From Symbiodinium kawagutii (Eukaryota; Sar; Dinophyceae; Suessiales; Symbiodiniaceae), in the NCBI GenBank assembly GCA_009767595.1, contig VSDK01013838.1, positions 297,819-361,818 on the forward strand: 64,000 bases of DNA. The letters are read 5' to 3'. Each line of letters begins with the position of its first letter. The stretch's first letter is position 1. Position numbers and translations under genes: made by a program. Of the stretch, positions 22,109-34,103 are shown in pieces. The notes beneath the pieces are model-generated. The model searched no databases. It saw nothing but the letters and a program-made list of their open reading frames with translations, and was not told the DNA's origin.

Positions 22109-23287
22109 TACTACAATGAGTTATATAGATGGTTGTTCGTATTGAAGGTCATGCAGTCTTTGTCCATGATCTCAATGGATACGAGCGACCGGCAACCAAA
22201 AATTCATGTTCACAAGGTTACTGACAGCAAAACCCATCCTTGTGGACATTGAGCATCATGGTGAATGCCAAGTTCTTGTCACTAGCGAGACGACCCCCAG
22301 CAAATTTCAATGTTACACTACCAATGATCTCTTTCCTGTTTCATGCTCTGGTGGCATCGATTCCTATAACGGAGGTGCTTCCTTATGTTCCAGGTTGACA
22401 AGAGCTCCTGACCAAACTGTGGCCAAACCAAAGGCGCAGTTCTGCTCCAAAATGTGTCTTGGTTGAACACTTGTGCATCTGAATGTTGACACATTCCAAG
22501 CAAGAAAGCTCCAGATCCAACCCTTCGATTTCGATCGCAAACAAACAAACAGCACGCCAAGGATTTGGCGCCAGCAGAAAATTTACAGCCGGAGCAGCAG
22601 CTGCGAAGGACTGGTGGATAGTAACAAATATCATAGAATGGGACTGATTGTTTGGTGAACATCGCACACATGACCCGGTTGTCAATAGCATCGACCCATC
22701 CCCATATCGCAAGGTATGTGAATACTCCTCATTATTCCGTTCCCTTGTGTTTTAAGTGAGAGGGTCTGGTTGGAGGAGGGCTCCATTTTCCTAGCTCACG
22801 CACATTTCATTTTGCCTCCGAATGATTTGGCCGGAAAAACATGCTCAACCTTGTTTTGGAGATTGTAACCTGAATGAAAAAGTGCCGTGGTAGCAACCAC
22901 ACCAAGCCATTTGAGCGCATCAATCAAACTGAGTCCCCATACTGAAGCTATACCTCCTGGAAACTTGTTGGGTGCGGAAAATTGTGTGTGTGTGATCCAT
23001 GGGCCGCATCTTATCTGAATGGTCAAATCAATAATTGAAGATCTAGACTGCTGTCCCAAACCCATCAAAAGTTGTTGTGAGTTGATTGGTTGACTGACTG
23101 GGTACCTCTAGATATTCAAGTATATATGTAAATCTCCCAGGTGCGATATGCACAGAAATCGCACATAAATAAACATATTTGCAAATTATTCTGATTAAAT
23201 AAATTTCAAAAACATCCTGACTTCATAATGATCAACATCCACAGCTTCTGCATCCAAAAAAATGCACCAAATCTAACATGAACCCAC
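22109..23287. other. stretch without recognised exon
   Basis: Overlapping short frames on both strands lie around 22300-22700, but none has a plausible splice pair together with coding composition. PPOX N-terminal motifs were looked for and not seen. Confidence 0.4.
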
Positions 23288-23446
23288 CAGGGCTTGGCGA
23301 CTGCCACAGCCTGCAGCTCGGCTCAACGTCGGATGGCAGGCAGTGCCGTGCCGGCATTGGTCCGGGGGGGTGGGAGCCGAGAAGCTCCCCGGGTGCCTCA
23401 GCGTCGAGCCACGCGTCGCCCGGAAAGGCCATGGGATGGGCGCCAT
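23288..23446 (-). CDS. candidate first exon with basic N-terminal leader
   Basis: A 159-bp frame from ATG at 23446-23444 to a GTGGGT donor. It starts MAPIPWPFRATRGSTLRHPG and is rich in Arg, Ser, Thr, Ala and Pro with almost no acidic residues, as in plastid or mitochondrial leaders. It could be the PPOX start exon, about 3 kb upstream of the first recognised PPOX exon. No hydrophobic signal segment precedes it, which argues against a classical dinoflagellate bipartite leader. A plus-strand frame is also open here. Confidence 0.35.
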
Positions 23447-25030
23447 GGCGAACTTCTGCAGAGCAAGTTCCAGTTTGAACCAATCTTAGTTATCCAAGTG
23501 CCACATTGTTCTTGGTCAAAGGTTCTGCCACCACAGATCTTAGTGAAATTCGATCAGGTGCCTTTTTGGTGGCCTTGGGAACTTTGGGGTATCCCATGTC
23601 CAGGTTGCTCCCTCTCCATAGCTTGGGTCAAAGATCTTGCGCCTGCAACCAGCTGCACTGGATTGTAGAGGTTTATTTTTTGTATGCTCTAAATAAGTTG
23701 GTCAACTAGCCATTGTGAATGGTTGGTGGTGATTCAAGACCTCTTAGTAAGTTAGTGGTGGAGCAAGGTCAGTTTGTTCACGGTTGACCTGGTCAATAGA
23801 TGTTGGCGACATTCAGCAGGCCATTTAAAACCGGCTTTTCCGTGATCACCTACTTTGGGCACGGGAGTTGTTTGATTGCTTTTTTTTCCCCTTCGGACTG
23901 TGATGAGGCATCACAAATAATGATTACCTTTGACAGTTGGGTATGTTGCAAAAACCCAAGCCAGCAACAGGTTCTTTGATGCTCCAAATGCGTGCCACTC
24001 CGGCAACACCTGTATATGCTCATAAGCCACCATAGATTGGCATTGATCATGGCTGCGCATCCATAGCCATGCCATCGAATGATGGATTACTTAGGATTGC
24101 TGCCAATACCCCTTGCCAATCCATCACCAGCGATGACTCTGTTGGCGGCCGCTCCTATCCCTAATTGTTCCCTAAACTAACAGTACAACCATGATACCCA
24201 TGATTCTGGCGGTGACGATCAACTTGATAAGCCTATCCGCACTAGATTGTAATACATTAACTTGCTTATGATTAGCAAACCTTCAATTAGCCGTTGACCA
24301 TCACAGTTAGCCCTGGATTGAAACTTGTTTAACGATCAATTGACCATCAACCATCATTAACCAGTTGTCAATGTGTTAGCGTGTCATGTTGGTCATGATG
24401 ATTACCGTTGGTTAAATGATGATTGTTGAAAGTACTGATTTGTAAAATGATGCCTGCGAAAATTAGTGAGCAATAATGAACCTGGTGATATTTGGCCAAA
24501 TTATTCTTAAAACAGTTGTTAAAGAACCTCTGTTATCATCAAACAATTTTTACATGACAATTCTTATTAATTAACCATTAGTTGTGTACCTATATCATTG
24601 TTATATTTCAACCACTTCTATCTGTTGTAATCAAGCCTCATATCTCTCCGTGATTAATATGGGTCATTAAGTCTGCGATTAATAAGTCCATTATGTAAGA
24701 TCATATGGGGAGTTCTTAATTAAAATTGGGAACCCCAAAAATGGTTGGTTCATTGCTGTAAAGGGTTCATACAGGATGAGGTAGGGGTGCCCTTCTCTTG
24801 AGAAACGCCCATATGGTTGGTATATCCCCTGCTGTTGTTGCTGATTATTCCCTATGATTAACCATTATTACTGGCTATCATGACAAATGGTTCATAATGG
24901 TTAATCAATGATTCATGGTGATTACTGGTCAATTAACACCTTCTCCGCCAATGCGGCCGTGCACGGGGAGCGGTGGGAATGGGTCCGAGCTATTGGTTAA
25001 TTAACTCATATTACTGCCTATGACCCCTGC
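23447..25030. other. stretch without recognised exon
   Basis: AT-rich intron or intergenic DNA with AACCATCA and TGATGGTT words and the family-1 element at 24708. It may contain the boundary between PPOX and the next gene upstream, but no start, stop or processing signal can be identified. Confidence 0.45.
24708..24810. repeat. terminal-inverted-repeat element, family 1
   Basis: A diverged copy: the left arm is GGGAGTTCTTAATTAAAATT and the right arm ends TTCTCTTGAGAAACGCCC. CATATG is present directly outside both ends. Confidence 0.6.
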
Positions 25031-25130
25031 TTGTTGGTGGTTTCAATCCCTTTGAAAAATATGCTTGTCAACCAACCATTTGTTAACAGTTGCTAGTGAA
25101 AATAAAAAATGCTTGAAATCACCAACCAAT
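25031..25130. repeat. terminal-inverted-repeat element, family 2
   Basis: 100 bp. The left arm is TTGTTGGTGGTTTCAA and the right arm TTGAAATCACCAACCAA. It has the shared core GTCAACCAACCATTTGTTAA. It lies about 120 bp from the donor end of the exon at 25249. Confidence 0.8.
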
Positions 25131-25248
25131 AGCTGTTTCACCATTATTGGTAGTTATTATTCCCTATTATTAACCATTATTAATGGTTCAAACCAACCAA
25201 CCAGCCTGGCTACAACCCCCGCACCATCCATTACCACCCCCCGTTTAC

Positions 25249-25320
25249 GGCCGCCCAGCTGCAGGTCTTTCCACCGCGGCTCCAGCAACTTCTCGATGGA
25301 CCTCGTCTCGCGTGGGAGAT
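25249..25320 (-). CDS. unassigned exon
   Basis: 72 bp with a clear GTAAAC donor and an inferred GAAG acceptor. It reads LPRETRSIEKLLEPRWKDLQ then LGG, and the frame is open further upstream (THRGPDED). A charged helix. It is the leftmost exon of the 25-41 kb group. Confidence 0.7.
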
Positions 25321-25473
25321 CTTCATCCGGCCCGCGGTGTGTCCATGGGATCACTGGGGGCCCTGGTGGATGTGAAAATCCAACTGAGCGTTGTTTTTTG
25401 GGTGGTTCAAGGCTTATTAGACATTTCTGGTCAGTTCATTTTTGCCAGTTACTGTTCTGCTGGTCGTTCTAAA

Positions 25474-25575
25474 TGGTTTAAAACAGTCAAAAAATCCTGG
25501 TGGTTAAAGCAGTTCGAAAATCCTGTTGGTTAAAACAGTTCGAAAATCCTGTTGGTTTAAAACAGTTTGAAAATC
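25474..25575. repeat. 26-bp tandem repeat
   Basis: About four units of the type GGTTAAAACAGTTCGAAAAT with CCTGTT between them, increasingly diverged to the left. Confidence 0.85.
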
Positions 25576-26420
25576 AACATCCAGGTTTCAATTGGTCGAT
25601 GTTCCAACTGTTTTAACCACCAAGCTTTTATAGAGGTTTCCCAGGTCGAATTTTCCAACCATGTCTGGGAAGGAAAGCACAAAACGTGGCTTATGTTGGC
25701 TTATCAAGTAAGTGATATGCAATGATTCCCATTTGACTATGTAAATTATTTGTAATGATTGTTTGTTATGAACGGCTGCTGTCATCCATGATCATCCATG
25801 ATTGCTGTTTGTAGGAAATTTGTCTAACACAACCTGCTGGCATTGACAAGACCACCGGCTGACTTGGTCGATAAGACTAGCAGCCAACTGACCCATACTA
25901 AGCCATGGCAGTTCCACTGGCGCAGGGGTTCACTTCAACCTGATGTTGACTCCGCAAAGCTCAGGCCATGGGCCTTCAAACCACCAGGGACTCGGCGCGG
26001 CAAGCCGAAGTCGTGTGCATAGCTTGGGCCTAATTACCCGTATTTTTGTTGCCTAGGTCTACATGCCATGGCTTGTCGGTATGAAACTCTAAACTTTGGC
26101 CCCCTACACATGTTTATACCCCCTCCACGGTTTAATCCATCATCGTTCAACATGCCTCGCCCTGGTTAAGAAACAGAAGCACCCATAAACCGTGTGTTGG
26201 TGCTTGTTGGTCATCTACCCCTGCACTCATCAAGCATCACTAATCATTTTCACGCACGCTTAGCCATCATTAAGAATAATTTGCTCTCACTAACTATCAT
26301 GCGCCACCATTTAACATCGTTGACCATCAGTAACCTGTTTCCTCATCATTGATTGTCATTGACCAAGCACTATGATCCATCACCAGCTATGATCAACCAG
26401 CAGTGGCCACCTTTCACTGG

Positions 26421-26579
26421 TCACCCTCTGGTAAACTGACCTGTGAGTGCAAAATTCACCATGTATAGCTGATTTTTCTCTAAAAACTGATCATTTCCAT
26501 CATTTATAATTTGTAGCTGGTCTTCCCATAGAAATTCATCATCTTCCTATAGAAAACCGGCCATTTTTTACTTCCAGGT
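26421..26579. repeat. family-5 element, right arm decayed
   Basis: The left arm TCACCCTCTGGTAAACTGAC (26421-26460) closely matches the 11298 copy. The other end (ACTTCCAGGTCAGG) is degenerate and runs into the splice junction of the exon ending at 26585. Confidence 0.55.
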
Positions 26580-26584
26580 CAGGC

Positions 26585-26684
26585 CCTGCCATCGGTCGGC
26601 CGCAGTGCCAAGGTGCTCAGCCAACTGTCGGACCTCCTCGTAGACCACAGAGACTTCAGTCTTCATTTCGCTCGAATCTTTGTC
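26585..26684 (-). CDS. unassigned exon
   Basis: It reads DKDSSEMKTEVSVVYEEVRQ then LAEHLGTAADRWQ, a strongly amphipathic, probably coiled-coil segment. The acceptor GTTCGAAG is inferred, since the frame stays open upstream. The donor is best read as GC (CAGG followed by GCCTGA). The plus strand also has an open frame, but the minus peptide is far more protein-like. Confidence 0.7.
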
Positions 26685-27575
26685 CTTCGAACCGGGCACA
26701 GGTGGTGGGTGCATCAGGGTGGCGCATCATGGCGACAGGATGGTGGCTGGATGGTGGCAGGTGAATGCTTGGGAAACGATCTGAACCCTGGATCAAACAC
26801 CGGTGGTTACTGCTGGTGAAATCGCAGGGTTAGGGTTAGTTGTTCTGGGGAGTCAGCCTGGGAAACACTTGCAATTGGTGATTTAAACATCCAGGGTTTC
26901 CAGTTGGTCGATTTTCCCATCAACCCTTGCGTGATTCGAAGACCTGATTTTGGTGACAAGGATGGTTGCTGGTGGGAAATAGTGGTTAACCAACACCTTC
27001 ATGTCTCCTTGGGGTTTTTAACCATACATAAATCATGGTTACTAATAATAGGGATAATAGGGCGATAATCACTAACAACAATGCTTAAACATGCACACTG
27101 GGGATAAAGACTCCGATGCTGGTGAAATTCCAATCGTTAATGATGGCTAATGTGTGTGACTGTTGGTAGATAATTGTAAGCTAGCGTGGGCTGTTTCCTG
27201 GCTAATGTTGGTAAAGCAATAATCAGGACATAGTATAGGGGTATAACCACTGTATTGATGGGTAGTGATTGTTAATGATGGTGAATGGCAGTCGGTGATG
27301 GTGAGTGATGATAATAATGATTACTGTTGGTTAATAGCAATGAACTGTGACTATGTAAAGGAGGGTTGGGCGCACGATAAATAGCAAACAGTGGTCAAGG
27401 GCTAATGATGGCTAATGATGGCTAATTAATCAATGATTGATGATGGTTTACGATCATTTGCTGTGGCTCATGCTGATTGATGGTAGTGAATCAAGCGCAA
27501 GGATGGTCTATGGAAATGGCCGGCAAAATCGCCGTGCAGAAAGGCAGGGCTCGCCGCAAAACAATCTGCCCTGAC

Positions 27576-27699
27576 CGGTGAAGGTCCCCGGGGGCGTCTG
27601 GAACGGGAACCGCGACTGGTTTCCGAGGTTCGACGTTCGGAGGATCTGGGTGATCAACCAGCCATCGGTGGTGGTGCCCAGCACCAGCGAGTTGCACAT
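27576..27699 (-). CDS. unassigned exon
   Basis: The GC-rich island has two open minus frames. With a CAGCCAGAG acceptor and a GTCAGG donor it reads MCNSLVLGTTTDGWLITQIL, RTSNLGNQSRFPFQTPPG and TFT, beta-strand-like. The other frame reads NVEPRKPVAVPVPDAPGDLH. The choice is not certain and the phase does not match the exon at 28274 directly. Confidence 0.55.
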
Positions 27700-27800
27700 C
27701 TCTGGCTGCTACTCAACCACTGGTGGGTGGCTTTGACCGTGGTTTTGCCATTGAGAAAATGCAAAACCTTCAAAACCAGCAGCTGGTCGTATTCAATCAT

Positions 27801-27915
27801 ATGGCTATGGGTCAATATTAACCATGAATAATGGTGGACAATAAGCAACAAAACTAAAGGAAAACAATGGTGAATGATGGGGAACCAGGGGTACGGGGTT
27901 TTGACCCATAGCCAT
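27801..27915. repeat. terminal-inverted-repeat element, family 3
   Basis: 115 bp with arms ATGGCTATGGGTCAA and TTGACCCATAGCCAT, perfect over 15 bp. It is in the opposite orientation to the 30522 copy and has the same length. Confidence 0.85.
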
Positions 27916-28121
27916 ATCTGTGTTGTCCGTTACTCTTGATACTCTTGGGTGATCTCAGACCAAAAAGGTATGAAGCAACATGTTGTGGCATGTGTTGCTG
28001 CTGCTTATTGCTTCAACCATTTTCAACCTATACTGTAACCAGTATTATCTGTACATTTTAGGGATGATGGTTGACGTTGGTTATTCACCGCCAACCAGTA
28101 TCATTGATTCCTGTTGATCAT

Positions 28122-28225
28122 CTGATTGGTGGTTTCAACCCCTATGCCAAATCTTGGTCAACCAACCACTTGTGAATAGTCAAGACTGGGGAAAATAAAA
28201 AAGAAGTTTGAAACCACCAACCAGT
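28122..28225. repeat. terminal-inverted-repeat element, family 2
   Basis: 104 bp, arms CTGATTGGTGGTTTCAA and TTTGAAACCACCAACCAG. It lies 48 bp downstream (transcript sense) of the exon at 28274-28387. Confidence 0.85.
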
Positions 28226-28273
28226 CATTGCACCAACAAGTCAATCCCGAAACGTCCCGAAACTGATTGCCAC

Positions 28274-28387
28274 CCATCCCCGCCTTCCACATCGAAGCTG
28301 CATCCGTCGCCGCCTCCGTTTGAAGCGGTCAGCTGAAAGTCTGGGGGTGGCAGCCCTCCCCCAAGATGCATAAGGCGTCGTTCATGC
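28274..28387 (-). CDS. unassigned exon
   Basis: 114 bp, acceptor CATTAGCCAG, donor GTGGCA. It reads HERRLMHLGGGLPPPDFQ then LTASNGGGDGCSFDVEGGD. A Gly-rich, beta-type composition. The coding call is firm, the family not recognised. Confidence 0.8.
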
Positions 28388-29913
28388 CTGGCTAATGGAG
28401 CCGAACTAAACAAAAAACGAGCTGAATAACCAGGTTAATGCTGGTTAATGCTGGGTGAGTAACCAACAACAAAAAGCAAAAGTCATGTCAGTGATTGTTA
28501 CTTGTGCCAATCGATGTCTATAGAAGGTTCATGGTGATTCGCGGCTAGTTAATGCTGGGTGAGTCGCTAACGACAGCACGCAACAACAGGGATGCCAGAA
28601 CTATACAAGTGCTTGGTTGATGGGGGCTAATGGTGGTTAACCAACGAGATTAAATAGTGGGCATTAATAAGGACATATCATGGTAGCGAAGAATGACCCA
28701 CCTGACATTCTGTTTGAAAACAATCATGAATGTTATTATCGAAAGCTTACTTTTGTCAATACCCAAATTTTCTCAAACATTACAGTCAGTGTTGATTGTT
28801 ACAGTATCACTGATTTATGTTTAACAACCGCCTTCTGTCGACCAATCACGTGAGCAAAACTGCTAAAATTGGTTTTCATGACTGATGTTTACAAAAGATT
28901 GCTGTCTAACCCAGTCATCATGATTGCCGCTGTTGTTTACCAACCATTGGTTGTTACATTGTTAAACCGATTGTTGGACGATGAAGGCAAACATTAATAA
29001 CCGATGCTGGCTCGTCAAGAATCGAATTTAAACTGTGAAACACTAATGTCAACAATCACCAATGTCATTGTAAACAATCATGATTATTGACCAATAATTG
29101 CATAACGATCAACCATGATCATAGCTACCAATTCTTGTTTTGCAAGCACCAACACTACCACGGACTGCTTGGGAAACAGTTGCTGCCAGCCTCCATGCCA
29201 AGGCTGTCCTCCTGCCACACGGGAAATTGGGATTTTCCATGGTTAAGTATGCTTGATTAGTGGTTGATAATCATAATAGGTGGTTGATTTTCTATGCGAA
29301 ATGCTGAACTATCCCTGGGGCGGCGGACGTATCTATTTTTTGGTGCTCAAAGTATGGCATCTATCTGTTTTGTTTGCCAAGGCTTCCTGAGGTTTGCCCG
29401 CATGTTGGAACACAAAGCCAATGTATGACTATGAGGGCACTCAAAGAAATCAATAAAAAACAAGGCCAAATAGGTTGCGAAGGTCTCTAGGCAGGAAAAC
29501 CTTCTTTAACTGTGCATCTGGGATGATGTAGAAACTATAGGCTATAGGCTGTATAATTACTCTTTTATGGTGGAGGTTATACAGTGCCTCTGGGATATGC
29601 CTGCTGCCTGTGTAGCATTACAGAGATACCTCACCATCTCCCAGGGCCTTCATGGCTACCACAAACCGTTGTGCCCACAGCTTCTAGGACATGGGTGCGC
29701 ATGTGGTCTCCCAGGAACCGTGGTCAACAGACTTCCTATCAATGGGGATCTATCTCCCAGTTGGGTGCCAGTGACTACCGCAGAATGAAGTACAAATATA
29801 TAATTCGGATTAATTCGGATTGCGTCAACCAAAGTCACAGCAAGGATTGAGCCAAACTTTGGGACTGGACCAAGCTACCAGGACGCCGTGCAGCACCCAG
29901 CCCCGCGCCACAC
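28388..29913. other. stretch without recognised exon
   Basis: Intron-like, TGATGGTT-rich on the right side of the 28274 exon. A moderately GC-rich patch at 29560-29790 has an open plus frame (CLWDMPAACVALQRYLTISQ) without splice context and may be a mobile-element relic. Confidence 0.4.
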
Positions 29914-29968
29914 CTCATCCGCAAGTTCCTGTCGGTCGAAGACACGACTGTGCCACACTCCATGGATT
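29914..29968 (-). CDS. unassigned short exon
   Basis: 55 bp, acceptor CTCCTGCAG, donor GTGTGG. It reads IHGVWHSRVFDRQELADE. Both splice signals are strong. Confidence 0.7.
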
Positions 29969-30181
29969 CTGCAGGAGTGTCACAGCTAACGTCCATCTCT
30001 CACATTGAAATTCCCGTTGTTTGCCATTCTTCAGCTATTCATACCTATTCCATTGATTGGTCAAGAGCTTTAAAGGCTGGACTAGGTTCCGTGGCCAATG
30101 GTGCAACATGGAAATGTGCCAAAGCCAACTCGGACTTCAGATCAAGCCCAGCCCTTCAACAAAAGGAGGGTTCGTGGGCAC

Positions 30182-30269
30182 GCCGTTCGGTGTGCCTTGG
30201 CTGCGTTGTTGTTCATTTTGATTTCATTCTCGATCTGCTTAAAGATGTAGTTGCGCAGGTCCTCTTGAG
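30182..30269 (-). CDS. unassigned exon
   Basis: 88 bp, acceptor TTCTCGTGCAG, donor GTGCCC. It reads QEDLRNYIFKQIENEIKMNN then NAAKAHRT. A long charged helix, perhaps coiled coil. One of the firmest coding calls. The family was not recognised. Confidence 0.85.
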
Positions 30270-30521
30270 CTGCACGAGAAAAACATGTCGTTTATCAAAC
30301 CTCGATGGGCACAAGATTTGCAGCATACTATGTGCCTAGGTGAACTGAACGATTAAAAACATGCGCTTCAAGATTCTACGAGTCCCTCCACTCACTATCA
30401 TGAGCATCAACCATTATCAATCATACTGAAATGACTTAACGACCATTAACATCAAGTAGCGGATTCTGCGCTTGCTGACTTGTCCAAGATTCATAAGGCC
30501 ACTCGACCATTGATTAATATT

Positions 30522-30636
30522 TGGCTATGGGTCAAAACCCTGTACCCCTGGTTCCCTATCATTAACCATTATTTTCCCTATAGTTTGCTGGTTATTATCC
30601 ACCATTATTGGTTGGTTAATATTGACCCATAGCCAT
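30522..30636. repeat. terminal-inverted-repeat element, family 3
   Basis: 115 bp. The left arm is TGGCTATGGGTCAA and the right arm TTGACCCATAGCCA. It shares the subterminal CCCTGTACCCCTGGTTCCC with the 57179 copy. It ends 30 bp from the donor of the exon at 30667. Confidence 0.85.
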
Positions 30637-30666
30637 TTCATCCACCATTGCTGACCCATTATGAAC

Positions 30667-30729
30667 CATCGTTCGGCGTCTTGCTGCAAACACCCCGCCG
30701 CAGCGGTCCACTGGGCACCCAAGGAGTGC
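30667..30729 (-). CDS. unassigned exon
   Basis: 63 bp, acceptor TTCGCCGAG, donor GTTCAT. It reads HSLGAQWTAAAGCLQQDAER. A second frame is open but less protein-like. Confidence 0.65.
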
Positions 30730-30802
30730 CTCGGCGAACGGTAGAGCCAAGGGTTAAAAATGGGTTCAGTGATGGTCAATGAACTTGTTGATCACTATTT
30801 TT

Positions 30803-30895
30803 TAAAAATATGTATATCATATATATATATATATATTTTTTTACTATTCTAAAAATATGTATATTATATATATATATATATCTTATGTATATATG
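30803..30895. repeat. AT-rich tandem duplication
   Basis: Two copies of AAAAATATGTATATYAT followed by (AT)n, about 50 bp apart. Confidence 0.8.
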
Positions 30896-31551
30896 TTTTT
30901 ATTAGTGTTGGTTTTAATCAATACTAGTGGTCTTAATCACTAGAAAGTCAATATTGACTAGTGACTAATCACTAGTTGCAAATTAGGCTGTCTAGATGAT
31001 TAATCAATCAAGCGAATCAAGGGTTTGATCACTAATGGATACCAATGCTGGGTTTTAAGACTGCTTACTCATGAGCCAGCTATATTTCTCGATTATAAAG
31101 GGTTAATGACTAATAGATGTTAATGGCCAATGCTGGTTAAAAGATAAGAAGCTGCAATTACCAATTGTACAGCGACGTGGGTAGCAGGATGGTAGCAGGA
31201 TAGTTTGGAAACTGCCAGTTCAACAAATTGTTCAACTGCACAACTGCAACTGTATGCAACCGTTAGGATTCGTTAGGTGGGTTCATAAACCAACGAATCC
31301 AACTGGGCGGAACCAAACGGTATTCTGATTAAATGAGCGAAGAAAGTCCCCAAAATGCAGGACTATTCGCAAAAGGTGGGTGTCCATATGCCAAGATCGG
31401 ATCATTTGGAGTGTAGGAAGCCAGTATTTTGGAGGGGGCACTGGGGGCATCGCTACTTTGTTCTTGCTGGCATTATCTGGCAACGGTTTTTTGACACCTG
31501 ACAACTCAATGGATCGTGAGCAATGTTGGCAAGGAACAGGCTTACCGAGAC

Positions 31552-31678
31552 CATCTTAAGTTCGAGAAAGTGAATCGTCACCACGGTGATGGGCGCCCCC
31601 CGGTGGTGAGGCCGAGATGCGGCGTTGGAGTCGATCTGCCTCTTCTTTTCCAAGGTCATGGTTTCAAGTTTGGCCTTC
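31552..31678 (-). CDS. unassigned exon
   Basis: 127 bp, acceptor CGACTAAG, donor GTCTCG. It reads KAKLETMTLEKKRQIDSNAA, SRPHHRGAPITVVTIHFL and ELKM. A basic coiled-coil-like start is followed by a beta-strand. A firm coding call. Confidence 0.82.
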
Positions 31679-31970
31679 CTTAGTCGGTGGTGGGGAGGAT
31701 AAACGTGACGAGACTTTGAACTCATCTTGAAGAGCATCCTTCCAAGTTGCTGCCATTTTGGGTCGAGGAAAAAATGTTTCACAGCCCGATGCTTCCAGTT
31801 ACCACGCTACAGTAGGTAACCAATCTCAAATAACAATGATAGAAACCAGCTGCTTACCTGTAATGGCAACTGGAAGCATACGGCATGGTTTCACCGCTTG
31901 TGCTTTGACTCCACCGCTTGTGCGTGGCCATGGAGAAGCTCGCCGGAGCCCAGGGCGCCAGCAGGTGCAC

Positions 31971-32016
31971 CCTGAATGCAGCCCTGGATCTTCTCTTCTT
32001 GCGCTTCTCGCTCGGC
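31971..32016 (-). CDS. unassigned short exon
   Basis: The acceptor is GGCGCTAG and the donor GTGCAC. It reads AEREAQEEKIQGCIQ. The frame continues open past the donor (GAPAGALGSGELLHGHAQ), so a longer exon to about 31900 is possible. Confidence 0.65.
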
Positions 32017-33997
32017 CTAGCGCCCCAGCCCTTCACTGGTCTCTGCCAAGCTGATGGATGCAAAAACATTGATAAACCGTGATAGACATTCGTCATCATT
32101 TATCAGTTTGACATCAAGTGATAAACTGTGTTGGGGGTTTAATACCTCCATGGAATATCCATGCTTCAAATGTAACCAAGGATATCGAAGTAAACCCTTC
32201 CCCATTCTACCTGAGTTCGTGAGTTCCCTCCTTGAATAGGTGCGGTGCCTGATGGTGAACATTTTACAATCATGGCACCATAGGGATAGAGAATTCTTGA
32301 ACTATGCTCAATTAGCCGTAGGCCCTAGACCATTCTTCCTGGTTGCTTAAGCAATGCTAATACAACGGTTGTGGAGTCCATGAATCATTAGTAAATGGCA
32401 ATGGGTGAGGTGTAATAGGTGTGTTATATGATGGAGAATGCCACATTTATCATCAGCCATCAATTGATCATCAACCACCGTGTGATTGACTGAGGCGAAT
32501 TGGCCAAATGTACCAAATACCATAGCATAGCGAATGAGGTAGACATGCATCACAGACTGCAATTGAGTTATGAGTCATATATTGTAGCATGTCATGTCAA
32601 TTACAAGACTATGCTGCACACACGTAAAGATTAATTTACCATTCATGGACCATGAGCTCACCACCCATGACGACTCGTCAGCGGTGCCTCTTTATCCCCC
32701 AAACGTCCGTGCAAATGCTTCTTCTTGTCACTCTTCTCACCCCTCAGCTGTCACAGAATCGGCCGGCCCTGGTGTCATTTGTGATCTCTGGCTTCATTGG
32801 CTCAAAAACCAGCGAATGTTGAGTAATTAATTTGAATTCCCCGTGATCACTAGGGAGAATGGTAATTAAGTGATCTTCCGAGGGGATTCCAAATTCCTGC
32901 CTGGGGAATGAGTCATGAGACTTGCAAGGCAACCAAGTGTAACACCTGGCAATATGATTCCAGGTGCACTTGTTTGGACTGCCTCTCCATTTTGGGGCTG
33001 TCTTGGGCTAGCAGTTTCTCGTCAACCCCATCCCCAAGTCTGCATATTCTCCAAAACCCTGAGGATTTGGATGGATATTTGACCAAATGTGACATTGACG
33101 TGCGTTGACGCTTTCCCACATACAGGCTGGCTAGTATTTTACGAAGGTGCGGCTATAACTACGTGCATGTCGACATGTATTATCTTAAAAACTAGCTCCG
33201 ACATTCATTGTGGTTAGTTGTTTGCCAATGCTTTCACGATGATTTTGTCGTGGTTGGTTATATACGGCCTTAAGTGGTCGTGGCTGTTGCAAGCAATGAC
33301 TTGAATAATTGCCAGCTGGTCTGGATATGTGCTAGCGTGTCATGGCCTTCCTGATCGCAAGGCAAACCCTGTGACTATCGCCACGGCAACTGCAAGTAAG
33401 TATCTGAGAGATCCATTTTTGCAAACAGGATCAAACAGGTCAATACATCGTTGGGGGAAATGCCGTACATACTGTGTTCCGGCAGGTATATATCGACAAA
33501 AAAACATCATGATCTTTATGCCCAACAGGTAGTAAACCCTTAAAATCGCACTAGGGGCATTGTTATTGTGATGATCTTTTGCGTTAAAAGTGACAGTTAT
33601 ACAGATACCCACTTGACAGCCCTATAATTGCCCACTACTTGGCATCTTCACTGACCAAGGCTTACTGGTTGGACCCAAGGCTTTAACGAACAGCCGGATC
33701 CAATTGTTTTGGTTGATAATCAAGGAGGTTAGCTGGGCTCCTCCACAGTCGTATTGAACATTGAAATACGAAAATATGAGTAATCACCAAACCATTATAA
33801 ATTACAAACCATGAATCAACCCTTCGTCAAACCTTCATTAAACGATTCTTTACCATCAATTCACTTTTAACTAAGCATGAATCAACTAAATTGATTGTAA
33901 AATTGTCAACTAGCGATCAACCACGATGGTAAAACTTTTACCATTCATCAGCTACTTACAAATGGATCAACGCAAATGAACAATAAAGAAACCATCA
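32017..33997. other. long stretch without recognised exon
   Basis: AT-rich and intron-like. Short, weak coding-like frames occur near 32690-32780 and 33330-33400 (the latter followed by GTAAGT on the plus strand), but neither is convincing. Confidence 0.45.
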
Positions 33998-34096
33998 CTG
34001 GTTGGTGGTTTGAACCCCTACAAAAATATGCTTGTCAACCAATCCATCATTTGTTGTTAATAGGGAAAATGAAAAATGTTTAAAAGCACCTGCCAG
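33998..34096. repeat. terminal-inverted-repeat element, family 2
   Basis: 99 bp, starts ACTGGTTGGTGGTTTGAACC and contains GTCAACCAATCCATC and GGGAAAATGAAAAA. The right arm is decayed (AGCACCTGCCAG). Its right end is only 7 bp from the donor end of the exon at 34104. Confidence 0.8.
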
Positions 34097-34103
34097 ATCA
34101 TAC

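Noticed and set aside
21875-22252. Plus-strand frame rich in Ile, Tyr, Leu and Ser
   Set aside because: It is a translation of the ATCT/ATTT microsatellite.
29567-29788. Plus-strand frame CLWDMPAACVALQRYLTISQ
   Set aside because: Fairly protein-like but isolated, with no splice context; kept only as a possible mobile-element relic.
30803-30895. Possible TATA-type promoter
   Set aside because: The AT tracts are a duplicated simple repeat inside an intron-like region, and dinoflagellate promoters are not known to use such boxes in this way.
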